Shown here: positions 32,417 to 41,389 of the stretch, piece after piece | Layout of the letters: every line of letters starts with the position of its first letter | Position numbering within the stretch: the stretch's first letter is position 1 | NCBI GenBank assembly: GCA_910587145.1 | Contig: CAJUMH010000011.1 | Coordinates: 1 to 64,000 of the forward strand | From: an uncultured Ruthenibacterium sp. | GTDB lineage: Bacteria; Bacillota; Clostridia; Oscillospirales; Ruminococcaceae | Direction of reading: 5' to 3' | Length of the DNA stretch: 64,000 nucleotides | Program-made: the position numbers and the translations under genes | Notes under the pieces: generated by a model | Databases searched by the model: none | What the model saw: only the letters and a program-made list of their open reading frames with translations | What the model was told of the DNA's origin: nothing

Positions 32417-33682
32417 CTATGCCTCCTCTACGCTTACGGTGATCGCGCCGCCGGCCTTCTCCAGCAGCACCCGCGGCATACTGATGCGCTCCATCTCGCC
32501 GGGGGCAAGATGCTCGCGCTTGAACGATGCCAGCACGGCGCCGCTCTCGTCCTTTACGCAGAGGACGGAATCGCCGCACACGCGGTTGACGCGAAAGAAG
32601 ATCTCCACCGTTTTTTCCACATTTGCCATGCGGATTTTGCCCGGCACGGTGTAGGTAACGGCCGCGCCGTTCTGCACCTCGATCTCACGCCCCGCCGGCG
32701 CGGGGCCGTTCTGCGCAAAGCGCGCTGCCGCCGCGCCCGCGCGCTGGCTTTCGCCGGTGACGAAATCCACCAGATCGTGCACATGCACCACGTTGCCCGC
32801 CGCAAAGACGCCGGGCACGCTCGTCTCCATATTTTCGTATACCATCGGGCCGGAATGGCGGCGGTCCATCTCTACGCCCGCGCCGTTTGAAAGCTCGTTT
32901 TCGGGGATCAGCCCCACGCTCAGCAGCAGCGTATCGCAGTCGAAATGCATTTCTGTGCCGGGAATGGGCGCGCGGTTTTCGTCCACACTCTGCACGGTCA
33001 CGCCCGTCAGGCGGCTCTCGCCCTCGATGCCTGTGACGGTGTGCGAGAGATACAGCGGAATATCAAAATCGTGCAGGCACTGTACGATGTTGCGGGTGAG
33101 GCCGCCGGAATAGGGCATTACCTCTACGCAGGCCAGCACCTTCGCGCCCTCCAGCGTCATGCGGCGCGCCATGATCAGGCCGATATCGCCCGAGCCGAGG
33201 ATCACCACACGCTTGCCCACCATGTAGCCCTCGATGTTCAGATAGCGCTGTGCCGCGCCCGCCGTAAACACGCCCGAGGGGCGCCGCCCCGGAATGGAGA
33301 TGGCCCCGCGTGTGCGCTCGCGGCAGCCCATGCACAGCACGACCGCCGCCGCCTCCAGCACAATGTAGCCGTCGCGCGCGTTCACCGCGTGCACCTGCTT
33401 TTCGGGGGTGACGGCCAGCACCATCGTATCGGTTTTTATCTCCACGTTCGTTTTCTGCACCAGCTCGATAAAGCGCCCGGCATACTCCGGGCCGGTGAGC
33501 TCTTCCTTAAAATAATGCAGGCCGAAGCCGTTGTGGATGCACTGGTTTAAAATGCCGCCCAGGGTTTTGTCGCGCTCTAAGATCAAAATGCGCTCTGCGC
33601 CGTTTTGCGCCGCCGCCTCGGCGGCGGCAAGGCCGGCGGGACCGCCGCCCACGACGATCACGTCATACCGTTCATTCGCCAT
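32417..33682 (-). CDS. FAD-dependent pyridine nucleotide-disulfide-type oxidoreductase
   Basis: A 421-residue flavoprotein. The N-terminal FAD motif is YDVIVVGGGPAGLAAAEAA, a second nucleotide motif VVILGSGDIGLIMARRM lies near residue 165, and GVFAAGNVVHVHDL is the C-terminal FAD segment. CMGCRERTRGA near residue 120 carries two Cys. It is the middle member of the GlpA-like/FAD/DUF1667 trio and overlaps the upstream gene by 11 bases. In characterised relatives this subunit resembles GlpB or the alpha part of NADH-linked dehydrogenases and probably moves electrons from glycerol-3-phosphate to NAD(P). ATG 33682 was chosen at the start of the nucleotide fold. Confidence 0.88.
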   Translation of the reverse strand: MANERYDVIVVGGGPAGLAAAEAAAQNGAERILILERDKTLGGILNQCIHNGFGLHYFKEELTGPEYAGRFIELVQKTNVEIKTDTMVLAVTPEKQVHAVNARDGYIVLEAAAVVLCMGCRERTRGAISIPGRRPSGVFTAGAAQRYLNIEGYMVGKRVVILGSGDIGLIMARRMTLEGAKVLACVEVMPYSGGLTRNIVQCLHDFDIPLYLSHTVTGIEGESRLTGVTVQSVDENRAPIPGTEMHFDCDTLLLSVGLIPENELSNGAGVEMDRRHSGPMVYENMETSVPGVFAAGNVVHVHDLVDFVTGESQRAGAAAARFAQNGPAPAGREIEVQNGAAVTYTVPGKIRMANVEKTVEIFFRVNRVCGDSVLCVKDESGAVLASFKREHLAPGEMERISMPRVLLEKAGGAITVSVEEA

Positions 33683-35114
33683 TGTGCGCGCCCCCTTCCT
33701 TTGTTTTGCCGGTGATAATGTAGCTTCCGGCGCGGTCTTTGAGCACATCCTGCTGCGGCAGCCCCAGCTCGCGCGCGATGATCTCGTGCACGCGCGGGCC
33801 GCAGAAGCCGCCCTGACAGCGGCCCATGCCCGCCGTGCAGCGGCGCTTGACGCCGTCGATGGTGCGCGGGGGAATGGGGCGGTGCAGCGCGTCTACGATT
33901 TCGCCCTCCGTCACGGTCTCGCAGCGGCAGATCACGCGCCCGTACAGCGGGTTTTCGCGGATGGCCGCTGCCTTTTGCTCCGGCGTCATCCGGTTGAAGC
34001 GCTTTTTTTGGCGCCGGCAGGTAAATGCTTCTTTCTTTTCCAGCGGGATGCCCGCCTCAGCCAGCAGCTTTACAGCCTCCTCGGCAATGGCCGGGGCGCT
34101 GGAAAGGCCCGGGCTCTTGATGCCGCCGAGCGTGATAAAGCCCGGCGCGGTGGCGGCGATGATAAAATCGCTCTGATCGGAATTGGCGCGCACGCCCGCA
34201 AAATTGCGGATGTTCTCGCGGAAGCTGATGCCCGGCACGCTTTTTACGGCCTTTTCGCGCACAAAAGCCAGCGCCTCGGCGCAGGTGGCGGTATCGCCGC
34301 GCGCGGCGGGGGCGGCGTTCGGCCCCACGATCAAATTGCCGTGCACGGTGGGCGAAACAAGCACGCCCTTGCCGTCCTTGTTGGGGCACTGGAAGATCAC
34401 GTGCTTTACAAGCCCGCCCTGGCTTTTGTCCAGCAGGTAATATTCGCCCCGGTTCGGCGTAACGGCAAAGCCCGGCGCACCTGCAAGGGCTGCGACAGTA
34501 TCCGATTCCACGCCCGCCGCGTTCACAACGGCGCGCGCCTCGATCTCGCCCCGGCCGGTGTGCAGCCGCCAGCCGCCCTCAATGGGCTCGGCCCCGGTGA
34601 CGGCCGTTTCCAGATGCAGCTCGGCGCCGTTTTGCACGGCGGCTTCTGCCAGCGCGAGGGCCAGATCCCACGGCTCTACAATGGCGGCGCTGGGCGCATA
34701 CAGCGCGCCGCATACCGCACCCGAAAGATTCGGCTCCATGGCAAGCGTTTCTTCCTTTGTCAGCACGCGCACGCCCGGCACGCCGTTTGCCACGCCGTTT
34801 TCGTACAGGTGCCGCACGGTGGCCAGCTCCTCCTCGGAAAAGGCCAGCACCAGACTGCCGATCTGCTCGTACTTTACATCGAACGCAGCGCACTGTTCTT
34901 TTGTCAGCGCGCTGCCGCGCACGTTCAAGTGCGCCATCCGGGTGCCCGGCTCGGGGTCGTACCCCGCGTGTACAATGGCGCTGTTGGCGCGCGTGGTGCC
35001 CATGGAGACATCGTTTTCCTTTTCCAGCACCGCAACGCGCAGCTTGTGCTGCGAAAGCAGATATGCGACGTTCGCGCCCACGATGCCGCAGCCGATCACG
35101 GCTACATCCAGCAT
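33672..35114 (-). CDS. GlpA-like FAD-dependent glycerol-3-phosphate dehydrogenase family protein
   Basis: A 480-residue flavoprotein of the DAO fold: FAD motif DVAVIGCGIVGANVAYLLS, TTRANSAIVHAGYD and a C-terminal BFD-like [2Fe-2S] domain with Cys in VICRCETVTEGE, RRCTAGMGRC and GGFCGP. The fused C-terminal domain and the two downstream partners match the clostridial anaerobic glycerol-3-phosphate dehydrogenase arrangement. L-2-hydroxyglutarate-type oxidation is an alternative for DAO proteins of this shape. The ATG at 35114 begins the conserved nucleotide fold, although the ribosome site (GGGGA) is modest. A good promoter lies about 110 bases upstream. Confidence 0.85.
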   Translation of the reverse strand: MLDVAVIGCGIVGANVAYLLSQHKLRVAVLEKENDVSMGTTRANSAIVHAGYDPEPGTRMAHLNVRGSALTKEQCAAFDVKYEQIGSLVLAFSEEELATVRHLYENGVANGVPGVRVLTKEETLAMEPNLSGAVCGALYAPSAAIVEPWDLALALAEAAVQNGAELHLETAVTGAEPIEGGWRLHTGRGEIEARAVVNAAGVESDTVAALAGAPGFAVTPNRGEYYLLDKSQGGLVKHVIFQCPNKDGKGVLVSPTVHGNLIVGPNAAPAARGDTATCAEALAFVREKAVKSVPGISFRENIRNFAGVRANSDQSDFIIAATAPGFITLGGIKSPGLSSAPAIAEEAVKLLAEAGIPLEKKEAFTCRRQKKRFNRMTPEQKAAAIRENPLYGRVICRCETVTEGEIVDALHRPIPPRTIDGVKRRCTAGMGRCQGGFCGPRVHEIIARELGLPQQDVLKDRAGSYIITGKTKEGGAHNGE

Positions 35115-35231
35115 ATTGCATCCCCCATCCATCGGGCACGGCAATGCCGCGCCGCGTTTTTTTGTTTTTTCCGGCAGCGCATCCCCACATTTCGGCTTTG
35201 TGCCGGGCAAAGCGGCCGGATCCTGCTTTTC

Positions 35232-35260
35232 AGTATACCGCAAATGCGCTTTTATTACAA
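35232..35260 (-). promoter_or_regulatory. Sigma-A promoter of the GlpA-like trio
   Basis: On the minus strand TTGTAA (35255-35260), 17 bases, TATACT (35232-35237). A run of A-tracts lies just upstream and may act as an UP element. Confidence 0.75.
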
Positions 35261-35320
35261 TTTTTATTTTTTGGCTTTTGGGTGAATTTTTGATTTTTGA
35301 ATTTTGGCTTTTTGACTGCT
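35261..35320. promoter_or_regulatory. Phased A-tracts upstream of the trio promoter
   Basis: About six T/A runs of 4-6 bases recur at roughly helical spacing in an otherwise GC-rich chromosome. Such DNA is usually intrinsically bent and can stimulate RNA polymerase. No gene lies here. Confidence 0.45.
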
Positions 35321-35394
35321 GCCCCTCCTGTACAATCGGGAAAGCGTTTCCACATTTACACCCGTTCCTTGGAGGCTGTTCTGTGTTCGCTCCC

Positions 35395-35470
35395 GGATGC
35401 CCCGCGCCCGGCCCGAAGGCACGGAACCCGGCCCGAAGGCCCGCGCCCGGCCCGGATGCCCGGTGCCGTG
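35395..35470. repeat. GC-rich direct repeats behind the histidine kinase gene
   Basis: CCCGGCCCGAAGGC occurs at 35407-35420 and 35427-35440, and CCCGCGCCCGGCCCG at 35401-35415 and 35440-35454. It lies just beyond the kinase stop. No T-run follows, so I do not call it a terminator; it may be slippage-prone filler. Confidence 0.5.
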
Positions 35471-35501
35471 CCTTGGCGCCGTACCGGGATCCTCCCCGGT
35501 G

Positions 35502-36521
35502 CTATTCCACCTCGATGGGCCCTCTTGCATACCCCACGCGCACGACCGTGCCCACGTTCGGGGCAGAGGTGATGGCGATGGTGTGGCCCAGCTTTTGCAG
35601 CACCTCCCGGCAGAGATACAGCCCAATGCCCGTGCTGCGCTGTCCGCCGCGACCGTTGCCGCCTGTAAAGCCGCGCTCGAAGATGCGGGGCAGATCTTCG
35701 GGGCGGATGCCGATGCCGGTGTCCTCGATCACGAGCGTATCGGGCGCGGCGGCATCGGGATAGATGCGCACCGTTCCGGCCGGCGTATACTTGACGGCGT
35801 TCGTGAGCAGCTGTTCCAGTACAAACGAAAACCATTTCGTGTCGGTAACTATCGTCCCGGGCAGCGGGGCAATCTGCAGAGAAACGCTTTTATTGTAAAT
35901 AAACAGGGCCGACATGCGCTTTACGGTGTCGCGCACCAGAGGCTCCAGCGCCAGCGCGCGCGGTTCAAGATCGGCATGGATCGAGCCAAGGCGCTGATAG
36001 CCCAGCACCAGATCGACGTACTGCTCGGCCAGAAACAACTCCTGCATAAACGCGCCGCGCCGGCGAAGCTCCGGGGTATCCTGCAAAAGCAGGCGCATCG
36101 CGGCAAGAGGCGTTTTGATCTGGTGCGACCACAGCGTGTAGTATTCCGCGGCGTCGAAGCGCTGGCGCGCGGCCTCGGCCTCGGCGGCGATGCGGCTTGC
36201 CTCCAGCGTTTCGATCAGCTCGTGGTAATCCTCATCCAGCAGATCGCGCGGCGCGGGCAGCTCGGCCAGCTTTGTGCCGCACTGGGCCAGCAGCATGCGC
36301 AGCGCGGCATGCCGCCGGCAGTACCGGCCAAAGCCGAACGCGAAAAAGGTAAGCCCCACCGTACCCACAAGGCTGCACGCGTAAATTGGCAGATCCAGCG
36401 GCGCGCGGTAGAGCACCGTCACCAGAAACAGCATGCCAAAGCCAAGGCCGGCCAGCAAAAACGCGCGCCCCATCCGGCGGCAGTAGCAAAAAAATACGGG
36501 AAGCATCGGAATATTTTCCAT
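35502..36521 (-). CDS. BceS-like intramembrane-sensing histidine kinase
   Basis: A 339-residue sensor kinase with two N-terminal membrane spans separated by only a few residues (VTVLYRAPLDLPIYACS), so almost no extracellular sensor exists. The H-box is YYTLWSHQIKTPLAAM, followed by the N-box LEQLLTNAVKYTP and G-boxes EDTGIGIRPEDLP and STGIGLYLC. This layout is that of kinases which sense through a partner ABC transporter, such as BceS in antimicrobial-peptide defence. I chose ATG 36521 because GGAGG sits 9 bases before it. It lies 1 base after the regulator stop. No BceAB-type transporter is adjacent; a different exporter is. Confidence 0.9.
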   Translation of the reverse strand: MENIPMLPVFFCYCRRMGRAFLLAGLGFGMLFLVTVLYRAPLDLPIYACSLVGTVGLTFFAFGFGRYCRRHAALRMLLAQCGTKLAELPAPRDLLDEDYHELIETLEASRIAAEAEAARQRFDAAEYYTLWSHQIKTPLAAMRLLLQDTPELRRRGAFMQELFLAEQYVDLVLGYQRLGSIHADLEPRALALEPLVRDTVKRMSALFIYNKSVSLQIAPLPGTIVTDTKWFSFVLEQLLTNAVKYTPAGTVRIYPDAAAPDTLVIEDTGIGIRPEDLPRIFERGFTGGNGRGGQRSTGIGLYLCREVLQKLGHTIAITSAPNVGTVVRVGYARGPIEVE

Positions 36522-36522
36522 C

Positions 36523-37200
36523 TCAGGCGTCCTCCACCAGATAACCAAGGCCCTTCTGTGTGCGGATCAGATCCGTCAGGCCCACCTGCGCCAGATGCCC
36601 GCGCAGGCGAGTTACGTTTACCGTCAGCGTGTTGTCGTCGATAAAACTGTCGCTGTCCCACAGGGCCTGCATAATGTCCTCGCGCGGAACCGTGTGGCCG
36701 CGCCGCTCGAACAGGATCTGCAAAATGCGGAATTCGTTTTTGGTCAGCTCCAGCTTTTGGCCGTTATAGTGCAGCGACGCGTCCTTCAGATCCAGCACCG
36801 CGCCGCCGCAGACAAGCGCGCTCACGCCGGAGCCGAAATCATATGTGCGGCGCAGCAGCGCTTCGATCTTGGCGATGGCGACGCTCAAATCGAACGGCTT
36901 TGTCAAAAAATCGTCGCCGCCCATGGAAAGCGCCATCACAAGGCTCATATTGTCGTTTGCCGAAGAGATAAACAGCACCGGCGTTTTGCTGATCTTGCGG
37001 ATCTCGGTACACCAGTGAAATCCGTTGTAAAACGGCAGCGAAATATCCATCAGCACCAGATGCGGCTCCTTTTCGCAGAACAGCTCCAGTACATGCTGAA
37101 AATCCGTTACATGGAACGCCTCGTAGCCCCATTTTTCCAGCTGGCGCTCCAGCACCTCGGTGATAATGGGGTCGTCCTCCACCAAAAGAATGCGATACAT
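36523..37200 (-). CDS. OmpR/PhoB-family response regulator (BceR-like)
   Basis: A 225-residue regulator. The receiver domain has the acidic pocket in LLVEDDPII, the phosphoacceptor Asp in HLVLMDISLPFYNG (about 52) and the Lys of FLTKPFD (about 102). The C-terminal winged helix ends in the usual VNVTRLRGHLAQVG...TQKGLGYLVEDA. GGGAGGGAT precedes the ATG. It is co-transcribed with the BceS-like kinase and divergent from two ABC exporter genes, which are its most likely targets. The intergenic region holds repeated motifs that could be its binding sites. Confidence 0.93.
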   Translation of the reverse strand: MYRILLVEDDPIITEVLERQLEKWGYEAFHVTDFQHVLELFCEKEPHLVLMDISLPFYNGFHWCTEIRKISKTPVLFISSANDNMSLVMALSMGGDDFLTKPFDLSVAIAKIEALLRRTYDFGSGVSALVCGGAVLDLKDASLHYNGQKLELTKNEFRILQILFERRGHTVPREDIMQALWDSDSFIDDNTLTVNVTRLRGHLAQVGLTDLIRTQKGLGYLVEDA

Positions 37201-37421
37201 CTCTCATCCCTCCCGAAAAATCAAATGCGATGCGCGGTTCGATCCCACGAAGAACCTTAAAGATTTTTTGTACGGTTCTATCATAATGCACGGGCGCGAA
37301 AAGCGCAAGACCCGGATGCGTTCGGCGTTTTTCCGCAAACACAAAACGCGCGCCGGCCGCCCTGTTTTTCAGCCGCCGGCAAGGCGCCGCAAAACTTTGC
37401 TTGAAAAGCGGCGCATTTTGA

Positions 37422-37498
37422 TATACTATTAGGGGCAGCCGGCAAATACGGGTCTGCCGGTAATATGGTTCTGCCGGTAATATGGGGCAGCCGGCAAA
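37422..37498 (+). promoter_or_regulatory. Exporter promoter region with repeated motifs
   Basis: TATACT (37422-37427) is a plausible -10; the best -35, TTGAAA, is only 15 bases away. Just downstream, GGGGCAGCCGGCAAA occurs at 37432-37446 and 37484-37498. These bracket two copies of TCTGCCGGTAATATGG (37453-37468 and 37470-37485). The CCGGCA and TGCCGG halves are mutually inverted. This is a candidate site for the divergent response regulator. Elsewhere in the 467-base gap I see no gene. Confidence 0.45.
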
Positions 37499-37667
37499 CA
37501 GGGCCGCAAAATTTTCAGGGGGGCGGCTTTGCCGGCGGCCCCTGATGCGGACGATACCGCAGAGCATTCCCGCCGCGGGCCGCCCGGGCACGGGCTGTCC
37601 GCGCTCCGAACCGGATGCAAAAGGCCCGGCGGGAGGCGGTTCCGGCGTTTAAGGAGGCAAAAAAGCT

Positions 37668-39401
37668 TTGAGGACATTGTTTCGATACTTCAAAGGATAC
37701 CGCGGGCAGCTGATCCTGGGCCCGGCGTTCAAGCTGGCGGAGGCCGTTTTGGAGCTGCTTGTTCCGCTTTTGATGGCGGATATCATTGATGTGGGCGTAA
37801 AAAGTGCGGACGCCGGCTATGTGGTGCGGCGCGGCCTGCTTTTGCTGGGCCTGGGCGCCGTGGGCCTTGTGTGCGCGCTTACGTGCCAGTATTTTGCCGC
37901 CGTGTGCGCGCAGGGCTTTGGCCGCAGCCTGCGGCGGGATCTTTTTCGCCGCGTGTTCGGCTTATCACAGGCGCAGTTCGGCGCGCAGGGCGCCGATTCG
38001 CTCATCACCCGCCTCACCAGCGATGTGAATCAGGTGCAGACGGGTGTGAACATGTTTATCCGCCTTGCCATCCGCGCGCCGTTTCTGACGATCGGCTCGG
38101 TGCTGATGGCGTTTGCCATCAACCCCAAGATCGCGATGATCTTTCTTGCGGCCACGCCGCTGATCGTTCTGGTGCTGTATGCCGTAATGAGCCGCAGCCT
38201 GCCCTGCTATACCGACATCCAGCGCGGGCAGGATACCATCGCGCGGCTCGCCGGAGAGAATTTAGAGGGCGCGCGCGTCATCCGCGCCTTTTCGCGCCAG
38301 AACGACGAGATCGCACAGTTTGAAAAAACGGGCGGCGCGCTCTCGGAGCTGACGATCCGGGTCGGCCGGCTGTCGGCACTGCTGAATCCCGCCACCTCCG
38401 TAATTGCAAACCTTGCCATTGTGGGCATTGTCTGGTGGGGTGCGCACATTGCGCAGACAGGCGGCGTGGCGCAGGGGCAGATTATCGCTCTGGTAAACTA
38501 CATGACACAGACGCTGCTTGCGCTGATTGTGCTGGCAAATTTAATCGTCACATTTACAAAGGCCATTGCCAGCGCCAAACGCGTGAGCGAGGTGCTGGCG
38601 CTGCAAAGCGAGATGCTCTGGCCAAAGCAGAGCGCGCCCGCACAGCCCGGTGCGCCGCGCATTGCGTTCAAAAACGTAAGCTTTGCCTATCCGGATGCGG
38701 GCGATCACGCGGTGGAGGGGATCTCGTTTTCCCTCGAGCCCGGCCAAACGCTCGGCGTGATCGGCGGCACAGGCTGCGGCAAAACGACGCTGGTGCGCCT
38801 TTTAACGCGCGAATACGATGCAGCAGCCGGCACGGTGTGCGTAGACGGCGTGGACGTGCGGGCGTATACCGCGCGCGATCTGCGCGCAAAATTCGGCGTG
38901 GTACCGCAGACAGCGCGTCTTTTCAGCGGTACGGTGCGCTCGAATCTGACGCTTGGCGCGCCGGACGCTTCGGACGAAACGCTGTGGCAGGCGCTGGAAA
39001 TCGCGCAGGGCGCGGAGTTTGTGCGCGGCAAGCCCGGCGGATTGGACGCGCCCGTCGAGGAGGGCGGCAAAAACCTCTCCGGCGGGCAAAAGCAGCGCCT
39101 TACCATTGCGCGGGCGCTGGCAAAGCGGCCGGAAATTCTGATTTTAGACGATGCGGCCTCGGCGCTTGATTACGCCACCGACGCCGCGCTGCGCTGCGCG
39201 CTGCGCGCGCACACGGCAAAAATGACGGTAGTGATGATCTCGCAGCGCGCGTCCACCATCCGCAGTGCCGACCGCATTCTGGTGCTGGACGACGGCCGCC
39301 TGTGCGGCTGCGGCACGCACGAAGCGCTGCTGAAAAGCTGCGCGGTTTACCGGGAGATCTGCCGCTCGCAGGGCATTGCAAAAGAGGGGGAAAAAGCATG
39401 A
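37668..39401 (+). CDS. ABC exporter subunit, fused membrane and ATPase domains
   Basis: A 577-residue half-transporter: six membrane spans in residues 1-310, then an ATPase domain. The latter has Walker A GGTGCGKTTLVRLL, signature KNLSGGQKQRLTIARAL and Walker B EILILDDAASALD. In the last, Asp replaces the catalytic Glu, so this is probably the degenerate site of a heterodimer. The start is TTG at 37668, 10 bases after AAGGAGG. It overlaps the partner gene by ATGA. Relatives (BmrC/D, LmrCD type) export drugs, peptides or lipids. The BceRS-like pair beside it suggests induction by cell-envelope stress. Confidence 0.92.
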   Translation: MRTLFRYFKGYRGQLILGPAFKLAEAVLELLVPLLMADIIDVGVKSADAGYVVRRGLLLLGLGAVGLVCALTCQYFAAVCAQGFGRSLRRDLFRRVFGLSQAQFGAQGADSLITRLTSDVNQVQTGVNMFIRLAIRAPFLTIGSVLMAFAINPKIAMIFLAATPLIVLVLYAVMSRSLPCYTDIQRGQDTIARLAGENLEGARVIRAFSRQNDEIAQFEKTGGALSELTIRVGRLSALLNPATSVIANLAIVGIVWWGAHIAQTGGVAQGQIIALVNYMTQTLLALIVLANLIVTFTKAIASAKRVSEVLALQSEMLWPKQSAPAQPGAPRIAFKNVSFAYPDAGDHAVEGISFSLEPGQTLGVIGGTGCGKTTLVRLLTREYDAAAGTVCVDGVDVRAYTARDLRAKFGVVPQTARLFSGTVRSNLTLGAPDASDETLWQALEIAQGAEFVRGKPGGLDAPVEEGGKNLSGGQKQRLTIARALAKRPEILILDDAASALDYATDAALRCALRAHTAKMTVVMISQRASTIRSADRILVLDDGRLCGCGTHEALLKSCAVYREICRSQGIAKEGEKA

Positions 39402-41134
39402 ACGGCAAAACATTGCGCCGCGTCCTCGGCTATCTGCGGCCATACCGCGCAACGCTGGCGGCGGCCTGTGCGGGCGCGCTTGCAAGCGTGCTGTTCACGC
39501 TGCTGGGGCCGGTATTCACCGGCCGCGCCATCGACTGCATCATCGGGCCGGGCGCGGTCGATTTTTCGGGCGCTGCGCGTTATCTTTGCCTCGTTGCCGT
39601 CTCGGCGCTGCTGGCGGCAGCCGGCCAGTGGCTGATGAATGTCGGCACGCGCACGCTCTCCAGCCGCGCGTCCAACGATATGCGCAGCGAGGCGTTTCGC
39701 GTGCTGAACCGCACGCCGCTCAAGTTCATCGACGGCCATTCGCACGGCGATCTCATCAGCCGCATGGTGAACGACGCCGAGCAGGTGGCCGAAGGGCTTT
39801 TGCAGGGCCTGACGCAGCTTTTGCCGGGCGTTGTCACGATCTTTGGCACGCTGTGCGTGATGACGGCGCTCAGCCCCGCCATCGCGCTGGCGGTGGTGCT
39901 GGTAACGCCGGTGTCCATTGTATTCGCGGGCTTTGTCGCAAAGCGCACGGCGGGCTTTTTCAAGGCGCAAAGCGCCGCGCAGGGGCGGCTTTCCGGCTTT
40001 GTCAACGAGATGGTGTCCGGCCAGAGCGTTGTAAACGCCTTCGACTATACCGGCCGCTGCTTCGCCGATTTTGAAGAGATCTGCGATACGCTCTACGATA
40101 CGGGCCTGAAGAGCGTATTCTATTCTTCGGTAACAAACCCCGGCACGCGCTTTGTAAACGCCATTGTCTACGCGGCGGTGGGCGTGCTGGGCGCAATTTC
40201 CGCCATCGGCGGCGCCATCACCGTGGGGCAGCTGAGCTGCTTTCTCACGTATGCCAACCAGTATACCAAGCCGTTCAACGAGGTGACGGGCGTATTAACG
40301 CAGCTGCAAACAGCGCTGGCCGGAGCCGAGCGTCTGTTTGCCGTGATCGACGCCGAGACCGAGCGCCCCGACGCGCCAAACGCCCTTGCGCCCGCGCAAT
40401 GCGCGGGCCGTGTGACGGCAGCGCATGTGGATTTTTCGTATGTGCCGGACGTGCCGCTGATCGAGGATTTTAATCTGGAAGTAAAGCCCGGCCGGCGCAT
40501 TGCCATCGTGGGGCCCACGGGCTGCGGCAAAACGACGCTCATCAACCTGCTGATGCGCTTTTATGAGGTAAATGCGGGCGAAATTGCCGTGGACGGCAAC
40601 CCGCTGCCCACCCTGCGGCGCAATGCGCTGCGTGGGATGTACGGCATGGTGCTGCAGGAGACCTGGCTGAAATGCGCCACCGTGCGCGAGAATATTGCCT
40701 ACGGCAGGCCAAACGCCGCCGAAGAGGATATCCAGGCGGCGGCAAAGGCCGCCTATGCCCACAGCTTTATCAAGCGCCTGCCGCAGGGGTACGATACGGT
40801 CATCGCGCCGGGCGGCGGCAATCTTTCCGCCGGGCAAAAGCAGCTTCTGTGCATTGCGCGCATCATGCTGTGCCAGCCGCAGATGCTCATTTTGGACGAG
40901 GCGACCTCCAGCATTGACACCCGCACCGAGATGCTGGTGCAGCAGGCGTTCGAACGGCTGATGCAGGGCCGCACCAGCTTTGTGGTGGCGCACCGCCTTT
41001 CCACCATCCAATCGGCCGACTGCATTCTTGTAATGAACGCGGGCCGCATCATCGAGCAGGGCACGCATGCACAGCTGCTGGCAAAGCGGGGCTTTTATGC
41101 GCGGCTGTACGAAAGCCAGTTCGCGGCGGAATAG
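39398..41134 (+). CDS. ABC exporter subunit, catalytic partner
   Basis: A 578-residue half-transporter with six spans followed by an ATPase domain: Walker A GPTGCGKTTLINLL, signature-like GNLSAGQKQLLCIARI and Walker B MLILDEATSSIDT with an intact catalytic Glu, then the switch His in VVAHRLSTI. Pairing of one degenerate and one canonical Walker B is typical of heterodimeric exporters. The ATG overlaps the upstream stop by 4 bases, so the two are made together. Confidence 0.94.
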   Translation: MNGKTLRRVLGYLRPYRATLAAACAGALASVLFTLLGPVFTGRAIDCIIGPGAVDFSGAARYLCLVAVSALLAAAGQWLMNVGTRTLSSRASNDMRSEAFRVLNRTPLKFIDGHSHGDLISRMVNDAEQVAEGLLQGLTQLLPGVVTIFGTLCVMTALSPAIALAVVLVTPVSIVFAGFVAKRTAGFFKAQSAAQGRLSGFVNEMVSGQSVVNAFDYTGRCFADFEEICDTLYDTGLKSVFYSSVTNPGTRFVNAIVYAAVGVLGAISAIGGAITVGQLSCFLTYANQYTKPFNEVTGVLTQLQTALAGAERLFAVIDAETERPDAPNALAPAQCAGRVTAAHVDFSYVPDVPLIEDFNLEVKPGRRIAIVGPTGCGKTTLINLLMRFYEVNAGEIAVDGNPLPTLRRNALRGMYGMVLQETWLKCATVRENIAYGRPNAAEEDIQAAAKAAYAHSFIKRLPQGYDTVIAPGGGNLSAGQKQLLCIARIMLCQPQMLILDEATSSIDTRTEMLVQQAFERLMQGRTSFVVAHRLSTIQSADCILVMNAGRIIEQGTHAQLLAKRGFYARLYESQFAAE

Positions 41135-41227
41135 GGCAAAGGGCCTTGGGGCAAAATGGTTCCTCATTTACCGCATAAGCAGCACGGAACGATCTTTCGG
41201 GTGACGGACGGTGCCGGAAACCTGCCG

Positions 41228-41270
41228 AAAAAAAAAAAAAGTTGCGGATAAGGATAAATTGCTGTATAAT
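41228..41270 (+). promoter_or_regulatory. Sigma-A promoter of the polysaccharide operon
   Basis: TTGCGG (41242-41247), 17 bases, TATAAT (41265-41270), preceded by a run of 13 A (41228-41240) that may act as an UP element. It lies about 120 bases upstream of the triple glycosyltransferase. Confidence 0.75.
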
Positions 41271-41389
41271 AAACTGGATATTACGGGAGTATTTACCGTT
41301 TCACTACTACTTTCTCCGCATTCCGTGATAAAAGCCCTTTTTTGCGGAATCAACGGGAAACTCCGCGGAGATCACGGGAGGAAAACAAA

